Below, in pieces: positions 54,058-62,934 of a stretch of 64,000 nucleotides of DNA. Origin of the DNA: Neoroseomonas lacus (GTDB lineage: Bacteria; Pseudomonadota; Alphaproteobacteria; Acetobacterales; Acetobacteraceae). The stretch covers positions 123,569 through 187,568 of the forward strand of contig NZ_BMKW01000013.1 in assembly GCF_014644535.1 (NCBI RefSeq), read 5' to 3'. A model generated the notes under the pieces. That model saw only the letters and a list, made by a program, of their open reading frames with translations. It was not told the DNA's origin and did not search any database. The first letter of the stretch is position 1, and each line of letters starts with the position of its first letter. The position numbers were made by a program, and so were the translations under genes.

Positions 54058-54458
54058 TCGAGATCGCCGTCGTTGGCGCGCATCTGACCGGCCTGCCGCT
54101 GAACCACGAACTGGAGGCGCAAGGCGGCGTGTTCCGTCGCGCCGCCGGCACCAGGCCCTGCTATCGCCTCTTCGCCCTGGCCGGTGGGCCGCCGCAGCGG
54201 CCGGGCCTGCTGCGCGTGGGCGCGCGCGATGGTGCCTCCATCGCCGCCGAGGTCTGGGCGCTGCCGCCGGACGGCTTCGGCCGCTTCGTCGCCGCCGTGC
54301 CCGCGCCGCTATGCGTCGGCACCATGCTGCTGGCCGATGGCACCACGCCCAAGGGCTTCCTGGTGGAGCCCGAGGGCCTCGCCGGTGCCGAGGACATCAC
54401 CCGCTATGGCGGCTGGCGCGGCTTCCTCGCCGCCATCGCCTCACCCACCCCCGCCTGA
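54054..54458 (+). CDS. Allophanate hydrolase C-terminal domain as a separate protein
   Basis: A 134-residue protein matching the C-terminal part of AtzF/DUR1. Landmarks are VVGAHLTGLPLNHELEAQG, RLFALAG, FVAAVPAPLCVGTMLLADG, KGFLVEPEGLAGAEDITRYGGWRGF. In fused enzymes this domain (gamma-glutamylcyclotransferase-like fold) decarboxylates N-carboxycarbamate to give ammonia and CO2. Here it is a standalone product starting at ATG 54054 inside the amidase stop codon, so the two are made in step and probably form a complex. Confidence 0.88.
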   Translation: MIEIAVVGAHLTGLPLNHELEAQGGVFRRAAGTRPCYRLFALAGGPPQRPGLLRVGARDGASIAAEVWALPPDGFGRFVAAVPAPLCVGTMLLADGTTPKGFLVEPEGLAGAEDITRYGGWRGFLAAIASPTPA

Positions 54459-54483
54459 TGCCTGCATCACAAGGAAATCTGCC

Positions 54484-55437
54484 ATGATCAGCCGTCGCCA
54501 CCTGCTCGCCACCGCCGCCATCTCGCAGCTGGCCGTGCCGCATCTCGCCAATGCCCAGGCCGCCCGCACGGTGAAGATGGGCTCGCTGCGGCTGATCCAT
54601 TCGATGACACCGCACTTCTACCAGCGCTTCGCCCCGGCCGGCATGACCATCGAGGTCATCACCTTCGACAGCCCGACCGATGGCAAGAACGCCGCGGTGA
54701 CGCGCAGCGTCGATTTCGGCGGCTTCGGCATCGCCGCCGCGACGTTGGGTGCGGCCGCCGGCGAGCCGATCGTCGTGGTCGGCGCGCTGTGCAATCGCGG
54801 CATGGGCGTGGTGGCGAAGAAGGGCTCGGGCATCGGCGACATCGCGGCGCTACGCGGCAGGCGCGTCGGCATCTGGCCGGGCTCGACACAGGAGGTCTTC
54901 ATCCTCGAACGCCTTCGCCAGTCGGGCATGAGCATCCGCGACATCACCGCCGTTCGCGTGCCCTTCGGCGAGATGAACGCGATGCTGGCACGCGGCGACA
55001 TCGATGCCTATGTCGGTGCCGAACCCGGCCCTGGCCTGTCGATCTCCTCCGGCGTCGGCGAGCTGGTGGAATACCCCTATGGCACCGCCATGGGCGGGCT
55101 GAACATGATTTTCGGCACCTCGCAGGGCTTGATCGACGAGGACCCGGCGCTGGTGCGAACCATGCTCGGCGTCCATCGTCAGGCCAGCGAATACATGATG
55201 GCGCACAAGGCGGAGGTGGCGGAGACGACGGTGCGCGTGCTGGGCGCGCCGCGCGCGGCAGTGGACCAGGCGCTGGGCGCCGACAATGTTGAATATATCT
55301 GGAAGCTCGACGACACCGTGCTGGGCCAAGCCCGCACCTACGCCGAACACATGCTGACGCTGCGCCAGATCCGTCGCCTGCCCGATTTCGACAAGCTGCT
55401 GAACCCGACCTTCTCGAACCAGGTCGCGGCAGCCTGA
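54484..55437 (+). CDS. SsuA/NMT1-like ABC substrate-binding protein
   Basis: A 317-residue periplasmic receptor with a Tat-like signal peptide (MISRRHLLATAAISQLAVPH, cut near ANAQ). VDFGGFGIAAATLGAAAGEPIVVVGAL, IAALRGRRVGIWPGSTQEVFILERL and EMNAMLARGDIDAYVGAEPG are those of the nitrate/taurine/NMT1 family. In this operon it probably binds a heterocyclic or ureide nitrogen source such as cyanurate, barbiturate or biuret. AAGGAA precedes the start. Permease and ATPase genes follow directly. Confidence 0.9.
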   Translation: MISRRHLLATAAISQLAVPHLANAQAARTVKMGSLRLIHSMTPHFYQRFAPAGMTIEVITFDSPTDGKNAAVTRSVDFGGFGIAAATLGAAAGEPIVVVGALCNRGMGVVAKKGSGIGDIAALRGRRVGIWPGSTQEVFILERLRQSGMSIRDITAVRVPFGEMNAMLARGDIDAYVGAEPGPGLSISSGVGELVEYPYGTAMGGLNMIFGTSQGLIDEDPALVRTMLGVHRQASEYMMAHKAEVAETTVRVLGAPRAAVDQALGADNVEYIWKLDDTVLGQARTYAEHMLTLRQIRRLPDFDKLLNPTFSNQVAAA

Positions 55438-55459
55438 CGGCGGGGCCGGGACCAGGACG

Positions 55460-56308
55460 ATGAGCGCCGGCGCGGTTCCCGGCACGGCCGAGGCGGAGCC
55501 CGCCCCGCGCGTGCCCTCCCCCTGGCCGGCGCGGCTGCGTGCCACCTGGATGGCGCTGATCGTCCCGCTGACGCTGCTCGCCTTCTGGCACTTCGCGGTG
55601 AAGTGGGGGTGGATGCAGCTCATCCCATCCCCCTACGACGTCGGCGAATACATGATCGATTTCGCGGTCGGCGGCATCTGGGATGATGCCTTTTCCGCGA
55701 CGCTGCACATCCATCTGCTGGCCTCGATGAGCCGCGTCTATGGCGGCTTCGCGCTGGCGGCGATCGTCGCGGTGCCGCTCGGCATCCTGATCGGCCGCAA
55801 CGAGATGGTGCGCGCGCTGCTCGACCCCTTCCTGCAATTGATGCGGCCGGTGCCGGTGACGGCCTGGCTGCCGCTGTCGATGATCCTGTTCGGCCTCGGC
55901 GCGCGATCGGCCTTCTTCCTGGTGTTCCTCGGCGCCTTCTATCCGATCCTGCTGAACACCATCTTCGGCGTGCGCAGCGTCGAGAAGCGGCTGTTCGAGG
56001 CGGCCTCGATGCTGGGTTGCAGCGAGACCGCGCAGTTCTTCAAGGTGGTGCTGCCGGCCTCGCTACCGTCGATCTTCACCGGGCTGCGGCTGGGTCTCGG
56101 CCTCGCCTGGTTCGTCATCGTGGTCGGCGAAATGACCGGCGTGCCGCAGGGCCTCGGGGCCGTCATCATGGATGGCCGCACGCTGTCGCGCACTGAACTC
56201 GTGATCTGCGGCATGATCGTCATTGGCGTCGCGGGCTTCATCTCCGACCGCATCGTCGTGATGGTCATGAACCGCCTGCTGCGCTGGAGCCCGTCTCATC
56301 ATGGCTGA
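55460..56308 (+). CDS. SsuC-like ABC permease
   Basis: A 282-residue inner-membrane protein with about six segments. The BPD_transp_1 EAA-type loop reads EKRLFEAASMLGCSETAQFFKVVLPASLPSIFTGLRLGLGLAW, the docking site for the ATPase. HLLASMSRVYGGFALAAIVAVPLGILIG is typical of the nitrate/sulfonate/taurine group. Its end overlaps the ATPase gene by eight bases. Confidence 0.92.
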   Translation: MSAGAVPGTAEAEPAPRVPSPWPARLRATWMALIVPLTLLAFWHFAVKWGWMQLIPSPYDVGEYMIDFAVGGIWDDAFSATLHIHLLASMSRVYGGFALAAIVAVPLGILIGRNEMVRALLDPFLQLMRPVPVTAWLPLSMILFGLGARSAFFLVFLGAFYPILLNTIFGVRSVEKRLFEAASMLGCSETAQFFKVVLPASLPSIFTGLRLGLGLAWFVIVVGEMTGVPQGLGAVIMDGRTLSRTELVICGMIVIGVAGFISDRIVVMVMNRLLRWSPSHHG

Positions 56309-57074
56309 GCTGCCCATCCTCGACGTCCGCGGCGTCGGCAAGATCTACGAACTCAACGGTCAGAAGATCGAAGCTCTCCGCGGTGCGGACCTCGTCGTGA
56401 GAAAGGGCGAGCTCGTCTGCCTGATTGGCGCTTCGGGCTGCGGCAAATCCACTCTTCTGCGCATCGTCGCGGGCTTCGAGAAGCCAACCAGCGGCCAGGC
56501 GCTGATGTGGGACAAGCCGATCACCGGGCCGGCGCCTGACCGCGGCATGGTGTTCCAGGATTACGGGCTGTTCCCGTGGCTGACGGTGCGCCAGAACATC
56601 GGCTTCGGCCCCTCCTCGCGCGGGCTGCCCAAGGCCGAGGTGCGCGACACGGTCGAGCGCTTCGTCACCATGGTCGGGTTGACGCGCTTCGCCGATGCCT
56701 ACCCGCATCAGCTTTCGGGTGGGATGAAGCAACGCGTGGCGATCGCCCGCGTGCTGGCGAACGACGCCGAGATGGTGCTGATGGACGAGCCCTTCGGCGC
56801 GCTGGATGCCATGACCCGCGAGCGGTTGCAGGATGAACTGCTGGAGATCTGGCAGCGCACGAAGCTGACCGTGCTGTTCGTCACCCATTCGATCGAGGAG
56901 GCGATCTTCCTCGCCGACCGCGTGGTCGTGATGGAACCCGGCCCCGGTCGCATCGCCAGCGAGCACCGCATCGACCTGCCGCGGCCGCGCGACGTCGCCT
57001 CCCCGGAATTCAACGAGGTGCGGCGCGAGATGTCGGCCCGGTTGCACAGCCACCACGCACGCAAGGCCGCATGA
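56301..57074 (+). CDS. SsuB-like ABC transporter ATPase
   Basis: A 257-residue ATPase of the nitrate/sulfonate/taurine importer group. Walker A GASGCGKST (43-51), Q-loop FQDYGLFPWLTVRQN, signature LSGGMKQRVAIARV and Walker B MVLMDEPFGALD are intact, and the switch His is in FVTHSIEEAIFL. It completes the three-gene importer. Its stop overlaps the start of the ring-opening amidohydrolase gene (ATGA), tying uptake to ring cleavage. Confidence 0.93.
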   Translation: MAELPILDVRGVGKIYELNGQKIEALRGADLVVRKGELVCLIGASGCGKSTLLRIVAGFEKPTSGQALMWDKPITGPAPDRGMVFQDYGLFPWLTVRQNIGFGPSSRGLPKAEVRDTVERFVTMVGLTRFADAYPHQLSGGMKQRVAIARVLANDAEMVLMDEPFGALDAMTRERLQDELLEIWQRTKLTVLFVTHSIEEAIFLADRVVVMEPGPGRIASEHRIDLPRPRDVASPEFNEVRREMSARLHSHHARKAA

Positions 57075-58162
57075 CGCGCGTCGCCGCCGTGCATCGCGTG
57101 GCGACGCGCCATCCGGGCGACGTATCCGGCCTCGCCGCACTGCTCGATGGGGGGCTTGACCCTGCCGGGATCGTCGCCATCCTCGGCAAGACCGAGGGCA
57201 ATGGCTGCGTCAACGATTTCACCCGTGCCTATGCGGTACAGGCATTGAGCGTGATGCTGTCCGGACGGCTGGCGACGACACCCGAGGATGTCACCGCGCG
57301 CATCGCCATGGTGATGTCGGGTGGCACGGAGGGCGGGCTGTCGCCGCATTTCCTCATCGTGTCGGTCGCTGACACGCAGGCGCCGCCGACCGGCGCTCTG
57401 GCCATCGGCACCGCCTTCACGCGCGACTTCGCACCCGAGGAGATCGGCCGGACGGCGCAGGTGCACGCCACCGCCGAGGCAGTGCGCGCCGCCATTGCCG
57501 AAGCCGCCATCGACGACGTTCACTACGTCCAAGTCAAGTGCCCGCTGCTGACCAGCGAGCGCATCGCCGAGGCCGAAGCACGCGGCGCGACCGTTGCCAC
57601 GCATGACACCTATCACTCCATGGGCCTGTCGCGCGGCGCCTCGGCGCTCGGCGTCGCCCTGGCGCTGGGCGAGGTCGCGGTCGTTTCCGATGGCGCGATC
57701 GGCACCGACACCTCGCTGTTCTCGGGCTGCGCCAGCGCATCCGCCGGCGTCGAGCTAACGCGCAACGAAATTGTCGTGTTCGGCAACAGCGCCGCCTGGG
57801 CCGGCGAGCTCACCATCGCCCATGCGGTGATGCGGGACGGCATCGACCTGTCGGCGATTCACGCCGCGTTGCGCGACGCGGGACTCGATCCTGGCGCGGG
57901 ACAATTGGCGCCCGACCAGGCGGCACGCCTCGTCGCGCTGCTCGCCAAGGCGGAACCTTCCACCACGGGACGCATCCGCGGATTGCGGCACATCATGAAC
58001 GACGACAGCGACATCAACGCGACGCGCCATGCCCGCGCCCTGGTCGGCGGCGTCGCCGCGGCTGCGGTGGGGAGGACCGACCTGTTCATCTCCGGCGGCG
58101 CCGAGCACCAGGGCCCCGATGGCGGCGGCCCCGTCGCCGTCATCGCGCGCAAGGCATCCTGA
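57071..58162 (+). CDS. Ring-opening amidohydrolase: cyanuric acid amidohydrolase or barbiturase
   Basis: A 363-residue member of the AtzD/TrzD/barbiturase family, found for few substrates: cyanuric acid (opened to carboxybiuret) and barbituric acid (opened to ureidomalonate). The three pseudo-repeats each give a Lys-Ser pair. They are visible as GKTEGNGCVNDFTR with VMSGGTEG, VQVKCPLLTSER with GVELTRNEIVVFGNS, and AEPSTTGRIRGLRH with SGGAEHQGPDGGGP. NDDSDINATRHARALVGGV is also family-specific. Which substrate is used cannot be read from these motifs. The split allophanate hydrolase in the same operon favours cyanurate. Confidence 0.9.
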   Translation: MTRVAAVHRVATRHPGDVSGLAALLDGGLDPAGIVAILGKTEGNGCVNDFTRAYAVQALSVMLSGRLATTPEDVTARIAMVMSGGTEGGLSPHFLIVSVADTQAPPTGALAIGTAFTRDFAPEEIGRTAQVHATAEAVRAAIAEAAIDDVHYVQVKCPLLTSERIAEAEARGATVATHDTYHSMGLSRGASALGVALALGEVAVVSDGAIGTDTSLFSGCASASAGVELTRNEIVVFGNSAAWAGELTIAHAVMRDGIDLSAIHAALRDAGLDPGAGQLAPDQAARLVALLAKAEPSTTGRIRGLRHIMNDDSDINATRHARALVGGVAAAAVGRTDLFISGGAEHQGPDGGGPVAVIARKAS

Positions 58163-58163
58163 C

Positions 58164-59045
58164 ATGCGTCCTGTCGAGCGCGTTCGCTACGTCACGCCAT
58201 CCGACCGGCCGCGCCATGAGGGGCCGGGGGGCGCAAAGCTGATCGTCTGGCCGGTGGTCAATGTCGAGAACTGGCTGATCGACAACCCGATGCCGCGCCA
58301 GGTGCTGGTCGCGCCGACCGCCAGCGTCCTCCAGCCCGACGTGCCGAACTGGGCCTGGCACGAATACGGAATGCGGGTCGGCTTCTGGCGCTTCCATGCA
58401 TTGTTCGAGCGCCTCCGCATCCGACCGACGCTGTCGATCAATGGTTCTGTCATCGGGGCGTATCCGCGCGTCGCCACCGCCGCGCGCGATGCCGGCTGGG
58501 AATTCATGGGCCATGGCTGGTTCCAAGTGCCGACGCAACGGCTCGAGGACCAGCGCGCGATGATCGCGCAGACCACGCAGGCGATCCTCGATTTCACCGG
58601 AAGGCCCTGCACCGGATGGCTCGGGCCGGGCCTGACCGAGACGCTGGAGACGGCCGATATCCTCGCCGAGGCCGGTGTGCGCTGGACCGGCGACTTCGTG
58701 CTGGACGACCTGCCCGCACGAATCGCCACGACGCATGGCGAGATGCTTGCCATGCCCTATTCCGTTGAGTTGAACGACATCCCCGTGGTCATGATCCAGT
58801 ACCATGATGAACAGGAACTGCCGCGTCGCGCCCGACTGACCGCCGCACGCCTGTTGCAGGAAGCCGAGGCGAGCAGTGGCGTGAAGGTGATGGGCATCGC
58901 CATCCATCCCTATATCACCGGCGTACCGCATCGGATCGCGGCGCTCGAATCACTCTATGCCGAACTCGCGGCTGACCCGCGCGTGGCCTTCCTGCAGGGG
59001 GATGAGATCGCGAATTGGTATCTGGCGAGCGGGGATGCCGCGTAG
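58164..59045 (+). CDS. PuuE-like polysaccharide-deacetylase-fold hydrolase (first paralogue)
   Basis: A 293-residue NodB-fold protein of the type that includes the metal-independent allantoinase PuuE. In place of the metal Asp pair it has VVNVENWLIDNP, and the usual HSxxH motif is reduced to MGHGWFQVPTQ, as in PuuE relatives. GPGLTETLETADILAEAGVRWTGDFVLDDLP and VMGIAIHPYITGVPHRI complete the barrel. It starts one base after the ring-opening enzyme's stop, so it belongs to that pathway. A role in cleaving the linear product (biuret- or ureidomalonate-type) is possible; allantoinase activity is the conservative alternative. Confidence 0.8.
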   Translation: MRPVERVRYVTPSDRPRHEGPGGAKLIVWPVVNVENWLIDNPMPRQVLVAPTASVLQPDVPNWAWHEYGMRVGFWRFHALFERLRIRPTLSINGSVIGAYPRVATAARDAGWEFMGHGWFQVPTQRLEDQRAMIAQTTQAILDFTGRPCTGWLGPGLTETLETADILAEAGVRWTGDFVLDDLPARIATTHGEMLAMPYSVELNDIPVVMIQYHDEQELPRRARLTAARLLQEAEASSGVKVMGIAIHPYITGVPHRIAALESLYAELAADPRVAFLQGDEIANWYLASGDAA

Positions 59046-59053
59046 GGCGCTCG

Positions 59054-59097
59054 GAGAGAAGCCTTGCCACCCTCGGGACCTCCCCTCGCCAATGGCC
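59054..59097. repeat. Decayed copy of the 23089-type palindromic unit
   Basis: GAGAGAAGCCTTGCC, then GGGACCTCCCCTC and CCAATGGCC, parallel the unit at 23092-23135 base for base with scattered changes. It starts nine bases after the stop of the PuuE-like gene, in the 209-bp gap between convergent operons. I see nothing else in that gap. Confidence 0.55.
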
Positions 59098-59254
59098 CCG
59101 AACGGTTTGCGTTCGACCGCGCTCGCGCCAACCGCTCCAAGCCTTCCTTTGATCGACCATCTTCACGCGCCCGACTGATTCCAGTTGGGCGCGATCTGCT
59201 TTCAGGGCCGTTGGAACCGGCGGATCCAGGTGGCTCTCCGCAGGTCGTTGTCGA

Positions 59255-60535
59255 CTATCCCAGCAATTCGCTGACCGCCGGTACCAGCACCGCGAGCCCG
59301 GCACCGACATCGGCCATCTCCAGCGCCTCATCCGGATTGTGGCTGCCGTGCTCGTTGCGCAGGAACAGCATGACCGTGGGAATCCCCAGCCCGGCAAAGG
59401 TCGCGGCGTCATGCCCGGCGCCCGAGGCCATCTCCCGCACCGGCACGCCCGCCTGGCTCGCACTGAGCATCAACAGGGTGCGCAGGCCAGGGTCCATCGG
59501 TGCCGGCGCGGCATGTGTCGGCGGACCGAAGTCGAATGTCACGCCACGCGCCGCACCGAGACGCGCCGCCTCCGCGCGGAGCCAGGCATCGAGCTCGGCG
59601 AGCAACGATGCGTCGAGACTGCGGATATCGAGGCTGAACCGCAGCACGCCGGGAATCTTGGTCGAGGTGTGATGCGCAGGGTCGGTGGCAAGAATGCCCG
59701 TGGTGCAGACCAGGTCGGCGCCAGAGGCCTCCAGCCGTGACCAGCGCTCATCGAGTGCCGCGATCAACGCCACCGTCGCCATGGCAGCGTCGCGCCGATG
59801 CCGTCGGGGTACGGCACCCGCATGGGCATGCACGCCATGCGCACGCGCCAATGGGTAGCGCAGACTGCCGCGGATGCCCGAGACCACGGCGACCGGCAGG
59901 CCCTCCTCGACCAGCACCGGTCCCTGTTCGATATGTGGTTCGATGAAATACGCGATGCGCGCGGGGTCGAGCAGCCCACGGCCTTCGCGGATCGGCGTCG
60001 GGTCCAGCCCCTGCTCGGCCATGTGTTCGGCCAGCGTCCGTCCAGTATCGACACGGCGCAGCGTGTCTGGCGCATCGCGCGGCAGCAGGCCGAACAGCGC
60101 GCGACTGCCGAGGTAATGAGCCGGGAACCAACACATTTCCTCGGCACGGATGCCGAGCACCAGCAGGTCGCGCTGCGGCGTGCGGCCCGCCTCGCGCAAG
60201 GCGGCCGCAATGGCCAGGCCGATAACCACCCCTGCCGCGCCGTCGAAATTCCCGCCATGCGGCACGCTGTCGAGATGCGAGCCCATCGCCACCGCCGGCA
60301 GCGCGCGGTCACGCCCGGGCAGCACCATCCGCAGCGTGCCGATCGCGTCGGTCGTGACTTCCATGCCAAGGCGACGCCCCGCCTCGGCCAGGATGCGGTG
60401 GGCCTCGCCTTCACCTTCCCCGAAGGAGGCGCGGGTGATGCCGGGCGGGTCGGCGGTGGCCGCCGCCAGGCGCGAGAACAGGTCGGTGGCGAGGGCAAGC
60501 GCCTCGGCCACGGCGCGGTCGGGAAAGGGCGTCAT
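59255..60535 (-). CDS. M20-family Zn hydrolase, allantoate amidohydrolase / N-carbamoyl amino acid hydrolase type
   Basis: A 426-residue amidase/hydantoinase-carbamoylase family enzyme. Metal ligands lie in GSHLDSVPHGGNFDGAAGV (His and Asp), GIRAEEMCWFP (Glu pair), IEPHIEQGPVLVEEG (His) and EHGSHNPDEAL (distal His). It would remove ammonia and CO2 from allantoate, or hydrolyse ureidopropionate-like carbamoyl compounds. Its place downstream of allA and puuE in one leftward operon makes allantoate the best guess (AllC role). Confidence 0.85.
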   Translation of the reverse strand: MTPFPDRAVAEALALATDLFSRLAAATADPPGITRASFGEGEGEAHRILAEAGRRLGMEVTTDAIGTLRMVLPGRDRALPAVAMGSHLDSVPHGGNFDGAAGVVIGLAIAAALREAGRTPQRDLLVLGIRAEEMCWFPAHYLGSRALFGLLPRDAPDTLRRVDTGRTLAEHMAEQGLDPTPIREGRGLLDPARIAYFIEPHIEQGPVLVEEGLPVAVVSGIRGSLRYPLARAHGVHAHAGAVPRRHRRDAAMATVALIAALDERWSRLEASGADLVCTTGILATDPAHHTSTKIPGVLRFSLDIRSLDASLLAELDAWLRAEAARLGAARGVTFDFGPPTHAAPAPMDPGLRTLLMLSASQAGVPVREMASGAGHDAATFAGLGIPTVMLFLRNEHGSHNPDEALEMADVGAGLAVLVPAVSELLG

Positions 60536-60563
60536 GCGCGGTTTCTAGCATTCGCCATGCCGG

Positions 60564-61475
60564 TCACGGCCGATGCGGATGCACCGCCATCCAATGCCGC
60601 GCGATATCCACGCGCCGCGTCACCCACACATCGCGCCGCCGGCCGATGTGGTCGAGCAGCCGCTGCAATCCCATTGCCCGCGCCGGGTGGCCGATCAGTC
60701 GCATATGCAGCCCGATCGACATCATCTTCGGCCGGCCTTTGCAGCCTTCGTCATAAAGCATGTCGAAGGCGTCGCGGATGAAGGAGAACCAGTCGTCGGA
60801 GGTGCCCATCCAGCCGGCGTACTTGCCGTCATTATTGACCAGTGAATAGGGCACGACGAGGTGCGGCTTGTCCTCGACCTGCACCCAGAGCGGCAGTTCC
60901 TCGCCGTAGTAGTCGCTGTCGTAGAGGAAGCCGCCATGCTCGACGACCAGGCGGCGTGTGTTCTCGGACGGTCCGTAGCGGCAGTACCAGCCGGCGGGGG
61001 CTTCGCCGAAGGTCTTCTGCAGGCTGGCGGCGGCCTTGGCGATGTGCTCGCGCTCCTCGGCTTCCGACAATTCGAAATGCTTCACCCAGCGCCAGCCATG
61101 CGAACACACATCGTAGCCGGCGGCGCGGATGGCCGCGGCCGCTTCGGGATTGCGTTCCAGTGCGAGGGCGCAGCCGAATACCGTCATCGGCAGGCCGCGT
61201 TCCTGGAACAGACCCATCAACCGCCAGACGCCGACGCGCGAGCCGTATTCGAACATGCCCTCGGCGGCGAGGTCGCGGCCGGATTTCACCTGACTGGCGG
61301 GATGCGCCTCGGTCAGCCCGGCCTCGGTGCGGCCGTCGCCAAGTTCGAAGGAAGGCTCCGAACCTTCCTCGTAGTTCATCACGAAATTCACCGCGAGTTT
61401 CGCGCCACCTGGCCATTGCGGGTCGGGCGGATTGGCGCCGTAGCCGATGAAATCGCGCTTCACCTGATAGGTCAT
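60564..61475 (-). CDS. puuE: Allantoinase PuuE (polysaccharide deacetylase fold)
   Basis: A 303-residue metal-independent allantoinase, which opens allantoin to allantoate. RDFIGYGANPPDPQWPGGAKLAVNFVMNYEEGSE is the characteristic PuuE N-terminus. The HGW motif is CSHGWRWVKH, and GWYCRYGPSENTRRLVVEHGGFLYDSDYY and GLHMRLIGHPAR are further landmarks. ATG 61475 is preferred over GTG 61481 because AAGGAG lies seven bases before it; the GTG would overlap the allA stop. It sits between allA and the AllC-like gene, 28 bp before the latter. Confidence 0.92.
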   Translation of the reverse strand: MTYQVKRDFIGYGANPPDPQWPGGAKLAVNFVMNYEEGSEPSFELGDGRTEAGLTEAHPASQVKSGRDLAAEGMFEYGSRVGVWRLMGLFQERGLPMTVFGCALALERNPEAAAAIRAAGYDVCSHGWRWVKHFELSEAEEREHIAKAAASLQKTFGEAPAGWYCRYGPSENTRRLVVEHGGFLYDSDYYGEELPLWVQVEDKPHLVVPYSLVNNDGKYAGWMGTSDDWFSFIRDAFDMLYDEGCKGRPKMMSIGLHMRLIGHPARAMGLQRLLDHIGRRRDVWVTRRVDIARHWMAVHPHRP

Positions 61476-61477
61476 GG

Positions 61478-61951
61478 TCACGCTCCTTCGACAACGGTGA
61501 AGGGCGCGACCTGGACGAATTCATCGTCGTCGCTGCTGCCGTCCTTCCACATGAAGATGGCGAAACGCGCGATGCGGTCGAAGACGGTGGAGGGGTGGTG
61601 CCAGACATTGGCGCCATAGGTCACGCCCTGGTCCGGCCGCGCGAGGAAGGCCCGCGCCTTCGCCATGTCCGGCCCGCCATCGGCACCGTGCGGCGCGACC
61701 AGCACCAGCCAGCGCCCGGCATCCATCGGCACGAAGGACTGCGAGGAATGCAGATGCCGCTCCATGGTGGTGGAGGCGAGCGGCAGGGCGACCGGTTCCT
61801 TCGTGCTGAAGGACAGGCTCGGCTTCGCATGCGCGCGACGATTGTCGAGCGCCGCTTCGGTATAGACGCGCCCCGGTTGCTCCGGGCAGGCCAGCACATC
61901 GCCGAAGGGGGCGAAGGCCTCGGCGGTCAGCTCTTCGAGAATAAGGCGCAT
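61478..61951 (-). CDS. allA: Ureidoglycolate lyase AllA
   Basis: A 157-residue cupin-fold enzyme that splits ureidoglycolate into glyoxylate and urea. LTAEAFAPFGDVL, ERHLHSSQSFVPMDAGRWLVLVAP, FLARPDQGVTYGANVWHHP and WKDGSSDDDEFVQV are family hallmarks. First gene of the operon allA-puuE-allC-like, divergent from an SDR gene across 95 bp. With its neighbours it makes a complete route from allantoin to glyoxylate, ammonia and urea. Confidence 0.95.
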   Translation of the reverse strand: MRLILEELTAEAFAPFGDVLACPEQPGRVYTEAALDNRRAHAKPSLSFSTKEPVALPLASTTMERHLHSSQSFVPMDAGRWLVLVAPHGADGGPDMAKARAFLARPDQGVTYGANVWHHPSTVFDRIARFAIFMWKDGSSDDDEFVQVAPFTVVEGA

Positions 61952-62046
61952 CGGGTGACTCCAGCGTGATCGGGGTGATGATCGGGCCGGGCCTCGCCCT
62001 TCGTCCAGGGGGCGGGCAGAATGTGGCGAGGATTGGAGAGTTTGGC

Positions 62047-62817
62047 ATGCGTCTGCAGGACAAGATCGTCATCGTCACCGGCGGGTCGTCGGGCATCGGC
62101 CGGGCCATCGCGACGCTGTTCGCGCGAGAAGGCGCGAAGGTGGTGATCGGCGACGTCAGCGAGACGGTGCTGGAAGGCGGCGCGCCGACGCGCGCGGTGA
62201 TCGCCGAGGCGGGTGGTGTCGCGCGTTTCCAGCGTTGCGACGTTTCCGTCTGGGCCGATGTCGATGCGTTGGTGAGCGCCGCCGTCGCCGAGTTCGGCCG
62301 GCTCGACGTGATGGTGAACAACGCCGCGATTCGTGGCGCCGGCACCAGGCTGCACGAAACCACTGAGGAGGATTGGGACCGCGTGATGGCGGTGAACGCC
62401 AAGGGTGTGTTCTTCGGCTGCAAGCGCGCGGTGCAGCAATTCCTGACGCAGGAGATCGTGGACGAGACGCGTGGGCGGATCGTCAACCTTTCTTCCCAGC
62501 ACGGCATGGTCGCCGCACCGGGAAAGATCGCCTACGGCACTGGCAAGGCGGCGTCGGCGTATATGACGAAGCAGATCGCGGTGGACTACGCGAAGGACAA
62601 CATCGTCTGCAACGCCGTCGCGCCGGGCCGCATCCTGACCGGGCGCCCGGTGGCGCCGGGCACCGACGGGATGGAATATTCCATCATGCGCACGCCGATG
62701 CCGCGGCTCGGCCGGCCGATTGATGTGGCGCAAGCGGCGCTGTTCCTCGCCAGCGCCGAGGCGAGCTTCGTCACCGGGCATAACCTGCTGGTGGATGGCG
62801 GGTGGATGGCGTTCTGA
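62047..62817 (+). CDS. Short-chain dehydrogenase/reductase
   Basis: A 256-residue classical SDR. TGGSSGIGRAIA starts near residue 11, GDVSE follows beta-2 (Asp favours NAD), NNAAIRG is the NNAG-type motif, and SSQHGMVAAPGKIAYGTGKAA carries the catalytic Ser, Tyr and Lys. GGAGAG precedes ATG 62047. It is divergent from allA; a glyoxylate- or ureide-related oxidoreductase role is possible but unsupported. Confidence 0.88.
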   Translation: MRLQDKIVIVTGGSSGIGRAIATLFAREGAKVVIGDVSETVLEGGAPTRAVIAEAGGVARFQRCDVSVWADVDALVSAAVAEFGRLDVMVNNAAIRGAGTRLHETTEEDWDRVMAVNAKGVFFGCKRAVQQFLTQEIVDETRGRIVNLSSQHGMVAAPGKIAYGTGKAASAYMTKQIAVDYAKDNIVCNAVAPGRILTGRPVAPGTDGMEYSIMRTPMPRLGRPIDVAQAALFLASAEASFVTGHNLLVDGGWMAF

Positions 62818-62934
62818 CCGTGATGGAGGCGGGCCGGGCGCCATGAGCGAGAGGGGCCGCCTTTCGACGCACCGAATCCGGGCGCGATAGCCCACGGCAC
62901 CATCGACCGCGAGCGACCGGCGCCGCCATAGAGC

